Positions 53,378 through 63,140 of a DNA stretch of 64,000 bases are shown here, piece after piece; position 1 is the first letter of the stretch, and each line of letters starts with the position of its first letter. The DNA comes from Caldisericia bacterium (GTDB taxonomy: Bacteria > Caldisericota > Caldisericia > B22-G15): contig JAOAHY010000002.1 of the NCBI GenBank assembly GCA_026414995.1, forward strand, positions 82,525 to 146,524, read 5' to 3'. Made by a program: the position numbers and the translations under genes. Below the pieces are notes generated by a model. That model saw only the letters and a list, made by a program, of their open reading frames with translations. It was not told the origin of the DNA and did no database searches.

Positions 53378-54619
53378 TTATTTTAATTTTTTTAATTTTA
53401 TGTCTATTAATTTCTTATCAACATATTTTAAAGATTCTATTAAATTTTCATAATCTAAATAATTAATACTATAAGAAAAGGATAATGGATGATTAAAATT
53501 ATTAATTGAAATGTTTTGTTTTAATCTTTCAACTGCTAATTCACCATTTTCAAAGGAACAATTATTTAAAATTATTAAAAATTCATCTCCCCCATATCTC
53601 ACAATAATATCATTGGCTCTAAATGTCTCTTTTAATTTTTTACCAAAAAACCTTAAAACCTCATCACCATGTAAATGTCCATATTGATCATTTATATTTT
53701 TAAAATTATCTATATCAATCATTATAACTAAGTCCTTTTTGTTATTTATTATTTTATTTTTTATTTTCTGTTCAATAAGTTCATTAAAGTAATTTCTTGA
53801 CAAAACACCCGTTAATTGATCATAATGAGCAAGGTTTCTATATTTTTCTTTTTCTAAATTTAACTCTTTAGTTAAATTTTCTATTGTAAAAATTAAAAAT
53901 TTTGAATTAATTCCAACAAGAATAATAAGATAAGAAATAAATCTAAATAGATGTCCAAGCATATTAAAAAAACCATAAACATCTGTGTATAATGTAAAAC
54001 TCAACTCCCCAAGTATTGTAAAAATTATTGTATAAATATATGCTTTAATAAAATTTTCAGGTATATTTCTTTTTAAAACTATATAAATCAATACAACAGT
54101 TAAAAGGATAACAATTATATATTCCATTGAAATTTTAAAAGGTGTTAAACCTGAACCTTCTATAAAACATACTGGAAATTTTCTTAAAAATATTAATATT
54201 AAAGAGGTTGCTGTAAAAATAGATAAAAATATAAAATTATAAAAAGCTTTTAACTTTTTATTAAATATAACTATGGAAGACAAACCAAGAGCCTCAATTG
54301 TTCTTCCCAAAATCCATAATTGTGTTGGAAGATTGGCATTGTAGGTTTTAAAAACACCCATACCTTTATACGCTAAAGTGTGTAATATATCAACTATTAT
54401 TACAAATCCATAAAGAATTCCTAAATTTAAAATAAAATCATTCTTTAAATATCTATAGGTTGAATAAGAAAGAAAAGCGATACAAAATGCTGTTAAAATT
54501 GCAAAAAGTTCTATTATAGAGTGAAACAATAAATAATTTATTCTTGCAATAAACCAAAAGATAATTAAAAAGATTATTGGTATTAAATATTGATAATATA
54601 TTTTATTATTTTTATTCAT
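53378..54619 (-). CDS. Membrane-bound GGDEF diguanylate cyclase (MASE-like sensor)
   Basis: The 413-residue protein has about eight transmembrane helices in its first ~250 residues (for example YLIPIIFLIIFWFIARINYL and IIELFAILTAFCIAFLSYS), followed by a linker and a GGDEF domain: YDQLTGVLSRNYFNELIEQK, DIDNFKNINDQYGHLHGD and VRYGGDEFLIIL. The active site is intact and an inhibitory RxxD (RAND) lies five residues before it. The membrane part has the pattern of MASE-type sensor domains (DILHTLAYKGMGVFKTYNAN). The start is the ATG at 54619; a longer frame would read back through tRNA-Leu. It probably pairs with the HD-GYP phosphodiesterase encoded downstream. Confidence 0.9.
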   Translation of the reverse strand: MNKNNKIYYQYLIPIIFLIIFWFIARINYLLFHSIIELFAILTAFCIAFLSYSTYRYLKNDFILNLGILYGFVIIVDILHTLAYKGMGVFKTYNANLPTQLWILGRTIEALGLSSIVIFNKKLKAFYNFIFLSIFTATSLILIFLRKFPVCFIEGSGLTPFKISMEYIIVILLTVVLIYIVLKRNIPENFIKAYIYTIIFTILGELSFTLYTDVYGFFNMLGHLFRFISYLIILVGINSKFLIFTIENLTKELNLEKEKYRNLAHYDQLTGVLSRNYFNELIEQKIKNKIINNKKDLVIMIDIDNFKNINDQYGHLHGDEVLRFFGKKLKETFRANDIIVRYGGDEFLIILNNCSFENGELAVERLKQNISINNFNHPLSFSYSINYLDYENLIESLKYVDKKLIDIKLKKLK

Positions 54620-54647
54620 CACTTTTATTTTTAAAATTTTAAATTTT

Positions 54648-54732
54648 TGGTGCCGGGACCGGGACTTGAACCCGGACGGGTCTCCCCATACGCACCTCAA
54701 ACGTACGCGTCTGCCAATTCCGCCATCCCGGC
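54648..54732 (-). tRNA. tRNA-Leu (anticodon GAG)
   Basis: The 85-base minus-strand sequence folds as a class II tRNA: acceptor stem GCCGGGA/TCCCGGC, a 5-bp anticodon stem around loop TTGAGGT (anticodon GAG, reading CUC/CUU), a long variable arm, T stem CCGGG/CCCGG with TTCAAGT loop, and an encoded CCA end. The long variable arm and anticodon identify it as leucine. It lies between secG and the GGDEF gene. Confidence 0.96.
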
Positions 54733-54745
54733 ATCAGAATAAAAA

Positions 54746-54967
54746 TTATACCCCTAAAATGGTTAAAGTCAAGGAGAGAATTCCAAAGGCTATTGCACCA
54801 ATTAATGCAATTTTACTTAAAATTGCATCTTTCTTTTTTTGAAGGTGAAAAAGGTGTGCTCCACCTGAAATTGCTCCTAAACCTGCTCCTTTAGGGGTTT
54901 GGAAAACTATCGAAAGAATTGTAACAACACAAACAACAAGTTGAATAAATAGCAAAAGTTCTCTCAC
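54746..54967 (-). CDS. secG: Preprotein translocase subunit SecG
   Basis: The 73-residue protein has two membrane helices (LLLFIQLVVCVVTILSIVFQ and IALIGAIAFGILSLTLTILG) around the conserved cytoplasmic loop TPKGAGLGAISGGAHLF, which fits SecG. It assists SecYE in protein export. It starts two bases after the ClpE-like gene and ends 13 bases before tRNA-Leu; secG next to a tRNA-Leu gene is a common arrangement in bacteria. Confidence 0.93.
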   Translation of the reverse strand: MRELLLFIQLVVCVVTILSIVFQTPKGAGLGAISGGAHLFHLQKKKDAILSKIALIGAIAFGILSLTLTILGV

Positions 54968-54969
54968 TC

Positions 54970-57558
54970 TTAGTTTACCTCCTTTTTAAATACAAACTTA
55001 TCATTCTCAAAATCAACTATTATTGTATCACCTTTTTCAAATTCTTTTTCAAGTAATTTTTTGGCTATCTCATTCTCAATTTCTCTTTGAATTGTTCTTC
55101 TTAAAGGTCTTGCACCAAAAATTGGATCAAATCCAATTTCAGCAATTTTTTCAATTGCTCTATCTGTAATTTTAAGGTCTAATCCTTGTGCCTTAATTGT
55201 TCTTCTTACTCTTTCAATTAAAAGATTAACAATTTCCTTAATCTGTTCTTTTGTTAACTTATGAAAAACTATTATTTCATCAATTCTATTTAAAAATTCA
55301 GGTCTAAATTTATATTTTAGTAAATTTAAAACTTCATTCTTTGCTTTTTCAAAATTTTCTTTATCATTTGGATCAACTTTTAAAAGAATATCACTTCCAA
55401 GGTTAGATGTCATTATTATTATTGTATTTTTAAAATCAACAGTTCTTCCTTTTGAATCTGTTAATCTTCCATCATCTAGAATTTGAAGTAGAATATTGAA
55501 AACATCAGGATGTGCCTTTTCAATTTCATCCAAAAGTATAACTGAATATGGTCTTCTTCTAACTAATTCTGTAAGTTGACCTCCTTCTTCATAACCTACA
55601 TAACCTGGTGGTGCTCCTATAAGTTTTGAAACAGTATGTTTTTCCATAAATTCACTCATATCTAATCTTATCATTGCATTTTCATCACCAAAAAGAAACT
55701 CTGCAAGAGTTTTTGCAAGTTCAGTTTTTCCTACACCAGTTGGTCCTAAAAATAAAAATGAGCCAATCGGTTTATTCGGATCCTTAAGACCTGCTCTTGC
55801 CCTTCTTATCGCTTCTGATACCGCTCTTATGGCTTCTTCTTGACCTATAATTCTTTTATGAAGATGTTCTTCCATTCTTTTTAACTTACTAATCTCTTCC
55901 TCAACTAATTTTGTTACAGGAATATTTGTCCATTCAGAAACAACCTGTGCAATATCTTCTCCAGTTACAACTGGTACTTTAGAACCTTTTTCTTTATTCC
56001 AATTTTTCTTTAACTCTTCTAGTTTCTTTTTAAGTTCATCTTCTAATTTCTTTAATTTAGCTGCCTTCTCATAATCTTCAGCCTTTATTTTTGCTTCTTT
56101 TTCCCTTACCACTTTTTTAAGTTCATCTTCTATTTTTTTCAAATCATCTGGCTCTTTTTTTTCATCAAACTTCACTTTAGATGCTGCTTCATCAATTAAG
56201 TCAATCGCTTTATCTGGTAAAAATCTATCTGTTATATATTTGTCTGATAAAGTTGCTGCTTGAACAATTGCTTCATCTGTAATTTTGACTCCATGATATG
56301 CTTCATATTTATCTCTTAAACCTTTTAATATTTCGATTGTTTCTTCAACTGTAGGTTCAGATACTAATACTGGTTGAAATCTTCTTTCAAGCGCAGGATC
56401 CTTTTCAATATACTTTCTATATTCATTTATTGTTGTAGCACCTATACATTGCATCTCCCCTCTTGCAAGTGCTGGTTTTAATATATTTGAAGCATCAACT
56501 GCACCTTCTGCACCTCCAGCACCAACAACTGTATGAAGTTCATCAATAAAAACTATAATTTCTCCTTGTGATTCTCTTATTTCATCAAGTATTTTCTTTA
56601 ATCTCTCTTCAAATTCTCCTCTATATTTTGTTCCAGCAATTATTGCTGGAATATCAAGCGCGACAACTCTTTTATCTTTTAAAATATCTGGGACCTTTCC
56701 TTGAACAATTCTTTGAGCGATTCCCTCAACTATTGCTGTTTTTCCTACACCTGGTTCACCAATTAGTACAGGATTATTTTTAGTTCTTCTAGAAAGAATT
56801 CTTAAAGTTCTTGTTATTTCTTTTTCTCTTCCAATAACAGGATCTAATTTCCCCTCTTTTGCAAGTTTTGTAAGATCTCTTGAAAATTGATCTAAAGTAG
56901 TAGTTTTAGAATATCTTCTCTCTTTAAATTTTCTATCTCTTTTTTCAAGATAAGATAAAATTCTATCACGAGATAAACCTTTATCTTTTAAAATTCTTCC
57001 AGCAATTCCTTCGCCTTCTTCAATTAGACCAAGAAGAAGGTGTTCTGGTCCAATATAATCACTTCCTAAACCACTCGCCTCTTTTTGTGCAAGATCGATT
57101 ACTCTTTTAACTCTTGGTGACAATGATATCTCTTTAGTTTTTTTATCTTTCTTTTTCATAGTAGAAAGAACTTCTGTTTCAAGTTCTTTGAGGTCAATGT
57201 TTAAATCAAAAAGAAGGTTTTTTATATAATCACTTTTTCTTAAAAGAGCAAGTAGAAGATGTTCAGTTTTAATCTCTTCTTCCCCAAGTTCAGTTGCTAT
57301 ATTTTGTGATTCAAGTATTACTTCTTCTGCTTCACCAGTAAATTCATAAGTTACTGCACTCTCTTTTGGAACTGAGAAGAACTTTGAAAATTCATCTTCG
57401 AAAAAAGAATCAAAAGGAGAGAAAAAAGAAATTTCGTCTTTAACATATCCATGTTCTCTTGCACACTCTTCACATATATGAATAACTCTTTTTTCACCAT
57501 CAACTATCCTAGTTATTGTAAAATCTGCTTCTCTTCTATGGCATATATCACAAATCAT
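54970..57558 (-). CDS. ClpE/ClpB-like AAA+ ATPase with N-terminal zinc finger, no ClpP loop
   Basis: The 862-residue protein begins with a McsA/ClpE-like zinc finger ([11 protein letters not shown] and [13 protein letters not shown]), followed by Clp_N repeats ([33 protein letters not shown]), AAA+ 1 ([18 protein letters not shown]), a short UVR-type middle segment ([20 protein letters not shown]) and AAA+ 2 ([19 protein letters not shown]). In AAA+ 2 the segment after [15 protein letters not shown] goes straight to the [11 protein letters not shown] helix without the xGF ClpP-docking tripeptide seen in the ClpC encoded at 32174-34648. It may therefore act as a disaggregase rather than a protease partner. 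It overlaps rpiB by four bases, with GGAGG before the ATG. Confidence 0.9.
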   Translation of the reverse strand: MICDICHRREADFTITRIVDGEKRVIHICEECAREHGYVKDEISFFSPFDSFFEDEFSKFFSVPKESAVTYEFTGEAEEVILESQNIATELGEEEIKTEHLLLALLRKSDYIKNLLFDLNIDLKELETEVLSTMKKKDKKTKEISLSPRVKRVIDLAQKEASGLGSDYIGPEHLLLGLIEEGEGIAGRILKDKGLSRDRILSYLEKRDRKFKERRYSKTTTLDQFSRDLTKLAKEGKLDPVIGREKEITRTLRILSRRTKNNPVLIGEPGVGKTAIVEGIAQRIVQGKVPDILKDKRVVALDIPAIIAGTKYRGEFEERLKKILDEIRESQGEIIVFIDELHTVVGAGGAEGAVDASNILKPALARGEMQCIGATTINEYRKYIEKDPALERRFQPVLVSEPTVEETIEILKGLRDKYEAYHGVKITDEAIVQAATLSDKYITDRFLPDKAIDLIDEAASKVKFDEKKEPDDLKKIEDELKKVVREKEAKIKAEDYEKAAKLKKLEDELKKKLEELKKNWNKEKGSKVPVVTGEDIAQVVSEWTNIPVTKLVEEEISKLKRMEEHLHKRIIGQEEAIRAVSEAIRRARAGLKDPNKPIGSFLFLGPTGVGKTELAKTLAEFLFGDENAMIRLDMSEFMEKHTVSKLIGAPPGYVGYEEGGQLTELVRRRPYSVILLDEIEKAHPDVFNILLQILDDGRLTDSKGRTVDFKNTIIIMTSNLGSDILLKVDPNDKENFEKAKNEVLNLLKYKFRPEFLNRIDEIIVFHKLTKEQIKEIVNLLIERVRRTIKAQGLDLKITDRAIEKIAEIGFDPIFGARPLRRTIQREIENEIAKKLLEKEFEKGDTIIVDFENDKFVFKKEVN

Positions 57559-58013
57559 GTTTTACCTCCACAAAAATTTTTATTCTCAATATCTTTTATT
57601 TTATTTAATCTCCTTTCATGTCTTTCGCCCTCAAAATTTTCCTCTAAAAAAGTTTTAACTATCTCTATCGCATCATCTAATTTTGTTGTTCTTCCACCAA
57701 TACATAAAACATTTGCATTATTATGTCTTCTTGCTAAACTTGCTGTTATTTTGTCATAACACAATGATGCATAGACTCCTTTAAATTTATTTGCAGTGAT
57801 ACTCATCCCTATTCCAGTGCCACATATAAGAATTCCAAAATCAACTTCTTTTTTTAATATTAATTCACAAACTTTTTTAGCAAAATCAGGGTAATCAACA
57901 GATTCAGTTGAGTTTGTTCCAACATCAATTGTGTCATACTCAACACAAAGAAACTTCTTTAATTCCTCCTTAAGTTCAAATCCTGCATGATCTGAACCAA
58001 TTGCAATTCTCAT
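57555..58013 (-). CDS. rpiB: Ribose-5-phosphate isomerase B
   Basis: The 152-residue protein is a RpiB/LacAB-family sugar-phosphate isomerase: [58 protein letters not shown] (active-site Cys and loop) and [20 protein letters not shown]. It interconverts ribose 5-phosphate and ribulose 5-phosphate. GGAGTGA precedes the ATG. It ends in an ATGA overlap with the ClpE-like gene and starts three bases after the plsY-tsaC fusion gene. Confidence 0.95.
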   Translation of the reverse strand: MRIAIGSDHAGFELKEELKKFLCVEYDTIDVGTNSTESVDYPDFAKKVCELILKKEVDFGILICGTGIGMSITANKFKGVYASLCYDKITASLARRHNNANVLCIGGRTTKLDDAIEIVKTFLEENFEGERHERRLNKIKDIENKNFCGGKT

Positions 58014-58016
58014 AAT

Positions 58017-59237
58017 TCACTCCTTAAATAATGATAAAATTTCATCCTTTTTTATTTTTCCTTCTCTTAATATTTTTATTTCATAATCAATAATTTCTAT
58101 AACAGTTGATGGAATCTCGCCTAATTCTCCTCCATCCACTATAAAATCAACAACACCCATAAAAATTCTTTTCAAGCCATCTATGTCTTTTGGAGTTTTC
58201 TCTCCAGAAATATTTGCACTTGTAGTTGCAAGTGGAAAATCTAAAGAATTAAGAAGACTTATTATAAATTGATCATCTGGAATTCTTATTCCAATTGTTT
58301 CAAATTTTTTTAGTGATATTGAAAAAGATGGATTCTTCTTTTTAAGAACAATTGTTATCATACCTGGGATATATTTTTCAATTATTTTTATGCATTTATC
58401 ATTAACAATTCCATAATTTTTAATCTCATCTCTATTTTTTACAAAAAGGACTAAAGGTTTATTTAAGTCTCTTTTTTTTATTTTATAAATTCTTTTAATT
58501 GCTTCTTTATTTAGAGCATTTACACATAAACCATAAACTGTATCAGTTGGAATAATTCCAACTCCTCCATTTTCAAGAATTTTTTTGATTTCATTTATAT
58601 TTTTAATACTTTTCTCAAAAATTTTTGTTTCTCTAATTTTTTCTTTTTCACCAAATTTTGATTCTATTCCATAAAAAATTCTCTCAATATTATCTCTATG
58701 TTTATAAATTCCTAAAATTGAGAGAATAATTGATAAATAAGAATATTCAAAATTTTTAAAGATAACAAATATAAATGGAAGAAAAATAAGAGAAATTATT
58801 GATGAAATTGAAACAATTCTTTTAATTATTAAAGTTATGATAAAAATTAAAATTTCAATAACAGCAACAATTGGATTTAAACCAACAATTAATCCCAAGG
58901 TAGATGCGATTCCCTTTCCTCCCTTAAATTTTAAAAATATTGAAAAATCATGACCTAAAACTCCAGCAAAACCAGATAAAAAGAGAAAAATAGGGTCAAA
59001 TTTGAAAAGATATTTTCCTAATAAAACTGGCAAAAGACCTTTTGAAAGATCAAAAAGTCCTGAAATAAGAGCCACAGAAACTCCTGCAACTCTTAAAACA
59101 TTTGTTGCTCCAATATTTCCACTTCCAATTTTTCTAATATCAACTCCTTTTGTCTTTTTTACAAAAATAAGACCAAAAGGAATCGAGCCATAAATATAAA
59201 ATAATATTAAAATTAAAATCTTAAATATGATATTCAT
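58017..59237 (-). CDS. Fusion of PlsY (glycerol-3-phosphate acyltransferase) and TsaC/YrdC (threonylcarbamoyl-AMP synthase)
   Basis: One continuous 406-residue frame joins two enzymes. Residues 1-~195 are PlsY, an integral membrane acyltransferase that starts phospholipid synthesis from acyl-phosphate: YGSIPFGLIFVKKTKGVDIR, GSGNIGATNVLRVAG, LGHDFSIFLKFKGGKGIAST (the GN and GGKG motifs) and IYKHRDNIERI. Residues ~210-406 are TsaC (Sua5/YrdC), the first enzyme of tRNA t6A modification: GGVGIIPTDTVYGLCVNALN, KKRDLNKPLVLFV, IGIRIPDD, PLATTSANISGEKTPKD and IPSTVIEI. All key motifs are intact. I start at the ATG at 59237 (a TTG directly precedes it); TATTAT with a TGA before it ends eight bases upstream, so it may be leaderless. 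Confidence 0.9.
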   Translation of the reverse strand: MNIIFKILILILFYIYGSIPFGLIFVKKTKGVDIRKIGSGNIGATNVLRVAGVSVALISGLFDLSKGLLPVLLGKYLFKFDPIFLFLSGFAGVLGHDFSIFLKFKGGKGIASTLGLIVGLNPIVAVIEILIFIITLIIKRIVSISSIISLIFLPFIFVIFKNFEYSYLSIILSILGIYKHRDNIERIFYGIESKFGEKEKIRETKIFEKSIKNINEIKKILENGGVGIIPTDTVYGLCVNALNKEAIKRIYKIKKRDLNKPLVLFVKNRDEIKNYGIVNDKCIKIIEKYIPGMITIVLKKKNPSFSISLKKFETIGIRIPDDQFIISLLNSLDFPLATTSANISGEKTPKDIDGLKRIFMGVVDFIVDGGELGEIPSTVIEIIDYEIKILREGKIKKDEILSLFKE

Positions 59238-59245
59238 CAAATTTA

Positions 59246-59254
59246 ATAATATCA
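59246..59254 (-). promoter_or_regulatory. Extended -10 (TGATATTAT) of the plsY-tsaC fusion gene
   Basis: On the minus strand TGA precedes TATTAT (59246-59251), eight bases before the ATG, with no ribosome site between. It would serve the run plsY-tsaC, rpiB, clpE-like, secG. Confidence 0.45.
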
Positions 59255-59278
59255 GAAATTTTTATTTTTAGAAGAAAT

Positions 59279-60421
59279 TTAACTTAAATCATCTTTACCT
59301 TTAATTAAATTTTTCTTTAGTAAAATTTTTGGAACAAACACTTCTTTTTCTCTAAATAAATAAACTGTTTTTTTACAAATTGAAACAAGAAAAAGCATAG
59401 TTGGTACTTCAATTAACACACCAACAACTGTTGCTAAAGATGAACCAGATGAAAGTCCATATAATGTTGTTGAAGTTGCAATTGCAACTTCAAAGTGGTT
59501 TGATGCACCAATTAGACTAACTGGTGCAGCATCTCTATAAGATAAATTAAAAACTCTTGATAAAAAGAAATAACCTAATGAAAAAATTAATAATGTTTGA
59601 ATGAAAAGTGGAATTGCAATCCAAAGAATAGTTAAGGGGTTTTTAATAATAATTTCACCTTTAAGTGAAAATAAAAGTATTAAAGTTAATAAAAGTGCGA
59701 CAATGCTAATTGGTGTTAAATATTTTATAAAATTTTTTTTAAACCAATCTATTCCCTTTTTCTTAATTATATATTTTCTTGAAAAATAACCAGCAACAAG
59801 AGGTAAAGCAACATAAATTAAAACAGAAAGTAAAATTGTTTCCCAAGGGATTGGCATTTTATTAACTTTAAGTAAAAAACTTCCAAGAGGAGCATATAAA
59901 AAAAGCATTGTAAGAGAGTTTATTGCAACCATTACAAGTGTTAGACCATCATTTCCATTGGCAAGATAACTCCAAACAAGAACCATCGCTGTACATGGAG
60001 CAATTCCAAGAAGTATAGTACCAGAAATATAACTCCTATACAAATAAACTTGATCACCTGTTTTTACAATTTCAACTCCAGGTAAAAAGTTTTTAAATAA
60101 AACTCCTATAAAAAAAGAGGCAATTAGATACATAGTAAATGGTTTTATTGCCCAATTTATAAAAAGTGTTAAAAGAACAGGTTTAAGAGATTTTCCTGCT
60201 TTAACTACCTCTCCAAAATCAATTTTAACCATAATTGGATACATCATAAAGAAAAGACATATAGCAATAGGAATTGAAACTTGGTATATAGATAGAGAAT
60301 CAAGTTTATAAGCAAATGATGGGAAAAATCTACCAATTAAAATACCAAGGATTATACATAAAATTACCCATATAGTAAGATACTTTTCAAAAAAAGATAA
60401 AGGTTGAGACTTGCTCTCCAT
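59279..60421 (-). CDS. acr3: Arsenite efflux transporter, ACR3 family
   Basis: The 380-residue membrane protein has about ten helices and the ACR3 hallmarks: [20 protein letters not shown] at the start, [38 protein letters not shown] with the essential cysteine, [16 protein letters not shown], and [20 protein letters not shown]. It exports arsenite (and sometimes antimonite) using the proton gradient. No arsR or arsC lies next to it. GGAGG precedes the ATG, and an extended -10 about 85-90 bases upstream leaves a long leader in which no known operator is recognised. Confidence 0.94.
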   Translation of the reverse strand: MESKSQPLSFFEKYLTIWVILCIILGILIGRFFPSFAYKLDSLSIYQVSIPIAICLFFMMYPIMVKIDFGEVVKAGKSLKPVLLTLFINWAIKPFTMYLIASFFIGVLFKNFLPGVEIVKTGDQVYLYRSYISGTILLGIAPCTAMVLVWSYLANGNDGLTLVMVAINSLTMLFLYAPLGSFLLKVNKMPIPWETILLSVLIYVALPLVAGYFSRKYIIKKKGIDWFKKNFIKYLTPISIVALLLTLILLFSLKGEIIIKNPLTILWIAIPLFIQTLLIFSLGYFFLSRVFNLSYRDAAPVSLIGASNHFEVAIATSTTLYGLSSGSSLATVVGVLIEVPTMLFLVSICKKTVYLFREKEVFVPKILLKKNLIKGKDDLS

Positions 60422-60505
60422 AGGTACCTCCTAATTAAAATTTGATAAACTTGTTGTTTTATTTAAAAATCACTTATGCTCTCTTTTAAAAAACAAACCT
60501 TTTAA

Positions 60506-60514
60506 ATTATAACA
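60506..60514 (-). promoter_or_regulatory. Extended -10 (TGTTATAAT) of the ACR3 gene
   Basis: On the minus strand TGT precedes TATAAT (60506-60511). The ATG at 60421 lies 84 bases further on, giving an ~80-base leader, longer than at most genes here. Confidence 0.55.
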
Positions 60515-60530
60515 TACCATAAAAAAATTT

Positions 60531-60539
60531 TGATAAAAT
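60531..60539 (+). promoter_or_regulatory. Extended -10 (TGATAAAAT) of the P-type ATPase gene
   Basis: TGA precedes TAAAAT (60534-60539). GGAGG follows, then the TTG start codon at 60561. It is divergent from the ACR3 promoter. Confidence 0.5.
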
Positions 60540-60560
60540 AATAAAAGTTGGAGGTTATTT

Positions 60561-63140
60561 TTGGAAAGAATTTGGAAGATTAAAAAAGAAGATATTGAAA
60601 CTTTATTAAAGACAAATTTTGAATTTGGTTTATCTCAAGAAGAGGCAAAAGAAAGATTAAAAATTTATGGATATAACGAACTCCCTGAAAAAAGACCAAA
60701 ATCAATATTTGTAAGAATATATGATCAGATTAAAAATTTTCTTGTATTAATTTTAATTTTTTCATCAATAATATCTGTTTTCTTAGGAGAATTAATAGAT
60801 GGAATAGCAATAATTGCAATAGTGATAATAAATGCTTTTATTGGTATTTATCAAGAAATTAATGCTGAAAAAAGTTTAAAAGCGTTAAAAAAATTATCGT
60901 CACCAACAACAAAAGTTATAAGAGAAGGAAAAATAATTCAAATTAAAACAAGAGAGCTTGTTCCAGGTGATATAGTTATTTTAGAAACAGGAGACAAGGT
61001 TGGAGCAGATTTAAGAATAATTGAGCAGAAAAATTTAAAAGTAGAAGAGGCATTTTTAACTGGAGAATCATTTCCTGTTGAAAAGCATGAATTTGAAATA
61101 GATATAGATAATTTACCAGTTCACGATAGAAAAAATATAGTCTTTTCAGGTTCTACTGTTGTTTATGGAAGAGGAAAAGGTGTTGTTTTTGCAACAGGAG
61201 TAAATACAGAAATTGGAAAAATAGGGAAAACTCTTGAAGAGATGGAAGAAGAAAAAACTCCACTTGAAATTAAATTAGATCAACTCGGAAAAACTTTAGG
61301 TCAAATATTTCTTTTAGCATGTCTTGGAGTTTTTGTTTTATCAACTTTAAGAGGTCTTCCTTTTATGCTTTCATTTATGACCTCTGTCGCATTGGCTGTT
61401 GCAGCAGTACCAGAAGGGCTTCCAGCTGTTGTAACAATTGTTCTTGCACTTGGAGTTAAAACGATGGCAACAAAAAGAGCAATTGTTAGAAATTTATCAT
61501 CTGTAGAAACACTTGGCTCTGTTACAACAATTCTTTCAGATAAAACAGGAACTCTTACAAAAAATGAGTTAAATGTTGTTAAAGAAGTGATCTTTGGACC
61601 TAAAGACTTCTTTTATCTTGCAATAACTTTATGTAATGATGCAAAAATTCAAGAAGGCGAAAGAGATTTCGGAGATCCAACAGAAGTTGCACTTCTTAAG
61701 CATTCATTAAAAAAAGGATATAAAAAAGAGGAGTTAGAAAAGAAATTTCTTAGAATTGATGAAATTCCTTTTGATTCTAATAGAAAACTTATGACAACAA
61801 TTAACACAGATGGAGAAAATAAGTTTGTTTTTACAAAAGGAGCTCCTGAAATTTTATTATCAAGATGCTCTTATTACCATGATGGAATTGAAATAAAACC
61901 AATTGAAGAAATTTTAGATGAAATTTTGATTGAAAATGAAAAAATGGGAAAAGAGGGTTTAAGAGTTTTAGGAGTTGCTTACAAAAGAATTCAAGATGAA
62001 AAAAAGGAAAATTATGAAAAGAACCTTATCTTTTTAGGACTTATTGCTATGGAGGATTCTCCAAGAGAAGAAGTTTATAAAGCAATTGAAGAATCAAAAA
62101 GAGCAGGAATTAAAGTTAAAATGGTTACTGGAGACCATAAAATTACTGCGCTTAGCATTGGAAAAAGATTAAAAATAATAGATGATGAGTTAGAAGCAAT
62201 TGATGAAAAAGAACTTAATGAAAATGAAAATTTAATAGAAATTATAAATAAGAAAAATGTTTTTGCAAGGGTTTCTCCACACACAAAATTAAAAATTGTT
62301 GAGGAATTAAAAAACTTAGGAGAGAAGGTTGCTGTTACAGGTGATGGAATAAATGATGCACTTGCTCTTAAAAAAGCAGATGTAGGTATAGCAATGGGCA
62401 TAACTGGAACCGATGTTTCGAAAGAAGCATCTGATATTGTTTTAACAGATGATAATTTTGCAACAATAGTTGAAGCTATAAGAGAAGGAAGAAGAATATA
62501 TTCAAACATTAAAAAAGTTGTGATATTTTTATTGAGTTGTAATATAGGAGAAGTTTTAATAATATTATTTGCGACTCTTTTTAATCTTCCAATTCCTTTT
62601 AAACCTATTCACCTTCTTTATCTAAATTTAATTTCAGATGCATTTCCTGCACTTGCTCTTGGTGTTGAACCAGAAGAAGAAGGAATAATGGATTTGCCAC
62701 CAAGAAAACCCAATGAGAAAATTCTAAATAAAAATAATATGATTGGCATTTTAGTTAGTGCTTTTGTTGAAGCAGTTATAACTATTTTTGCATTCTTAAA
62801 CATTTTAAGAAGCGGTGGAACTTTATCTGAGGCTCAAACTACAGCACTGATTACATTAATAATTGCTGAATTAATAAGAGCATATGCAAATAAAACAGAA
62901 TTTAAACCTGTTAAATTGAAAAATCTTTTAAATAACAAATTTTTAAATTATTCAATTTTTATCTCAATTGCTTTATCATTAATAATAATATATATACCAT
63001 TCTTTGATAAAATTTTCTCTCTTTCTCCTTTAAAACCAATTTTCTTTGAATATTTTCCCCTTGCTTTTCTTCCTGGAATAACATATGAAATTGTTAAATA
63101 TTTTCAATCAAAAAAACTATTCAAAGAAAATTTTAAATAA
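60561..63140 (+). CDS. P-type cation ATPase, Ca2+/IIA type
   Basis: The 859-residue protein has the P-IIA pattern: an N-terminal cation-ATPase segment (FGLSQEEAKERLKIYGYNEL), actuator motif LTGESFPVEKHE, membrane motif AAVPEGLPAVVTIVLALGVK (PEGLP is typical of Ca2+ pumps), phosphorylation site LSDKTGTLTKNELNV, the hinge VTGDGINDALALKKADVGIA, and C-terminal helices with HLLYLNLISDAFPALALGVE. It expels Ca2+ or possibly Mn2+. The start is TTG with GGAGG seven bases upstream. Its 3' end overlaps the convergent ZIP gene by 24 bases. Confidence 0.95.
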   Translation: MERIWKIKKEDIETLLKTNFEFGLSQEEAKERLKIYGYNELPEKRPKSIFVRIYDQIKNFLVLILIFSSIISVFLGELIDGIAIIAIVIINAFIGIYQEINAEKSLKALKKLSSPTTKVIREGKIIQIKTRELVPGDIVILETGDKVGADLRIIEQKNLKVEEAFLTGESFPVEKHEFEIDIDNLPVHDRKNIVFSGSTVVYGRGKGVVFATGVNTEIGKIGKTLEEMEEEKTPLEIKLDQLGKTLGQIFLLACLGVFVLSTLRGLPFMLSFMTSVALAVAAVPEGLPAVVTIVLALGVKTMATKRAIVRNLSSVETLGSVTTILSDKTGTLTKNELNVVKEVIFGPKDFFYLAITLCNDAKIQEGERDFGDPTEVALLKHSLKKGYKKEELEKKFLRIDEIPFDSNRKLMTTINTDGENKFVFTKGAPEILLSRCSYYHDGIEIKPIEEILDEILIENEKMGKEGLRVLGVAYKRIQDEKKENYEKNLIFLGLIAMEDSPREEVYKAIEESKRAGIKVKMVTGDHKITALSIGKRLKIIDDELEAIDEKELNENENLIEIINKKNVFARVSPHTKLKIVEELKNLGEKVAVTGDGINDALALKKADVGIAMGITGTDVSKEASDIVLTDDNFATIVEAIREGRRIYSNIKKVVIFLLSCNIGEVLIILFATLFNLPIPFKPIHLLYLNLISDAFPALALGVEPEEEGIMDLPPRKPNEKILNKNNMIGILVSAFVEAVITIFAFLNILRSGGTLSEAQTTALITLIIAELIRAYANKTEFKPVKLKNLLNNKFLNYSIFISIALSLIIIYIPFFDKIFSLSPLKPIFFEYFPLAFLPGITYEIVKYFQSKKLFKENFK

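Noticed and set aside
54620-54700. Upstream extension of the GGDEF gene into tRNA-Leu
   Set aside because: The longer reading frame crosses a well-formed tRNA-Leu; the ATG at 54619 is the natural start of the first membrane segment.
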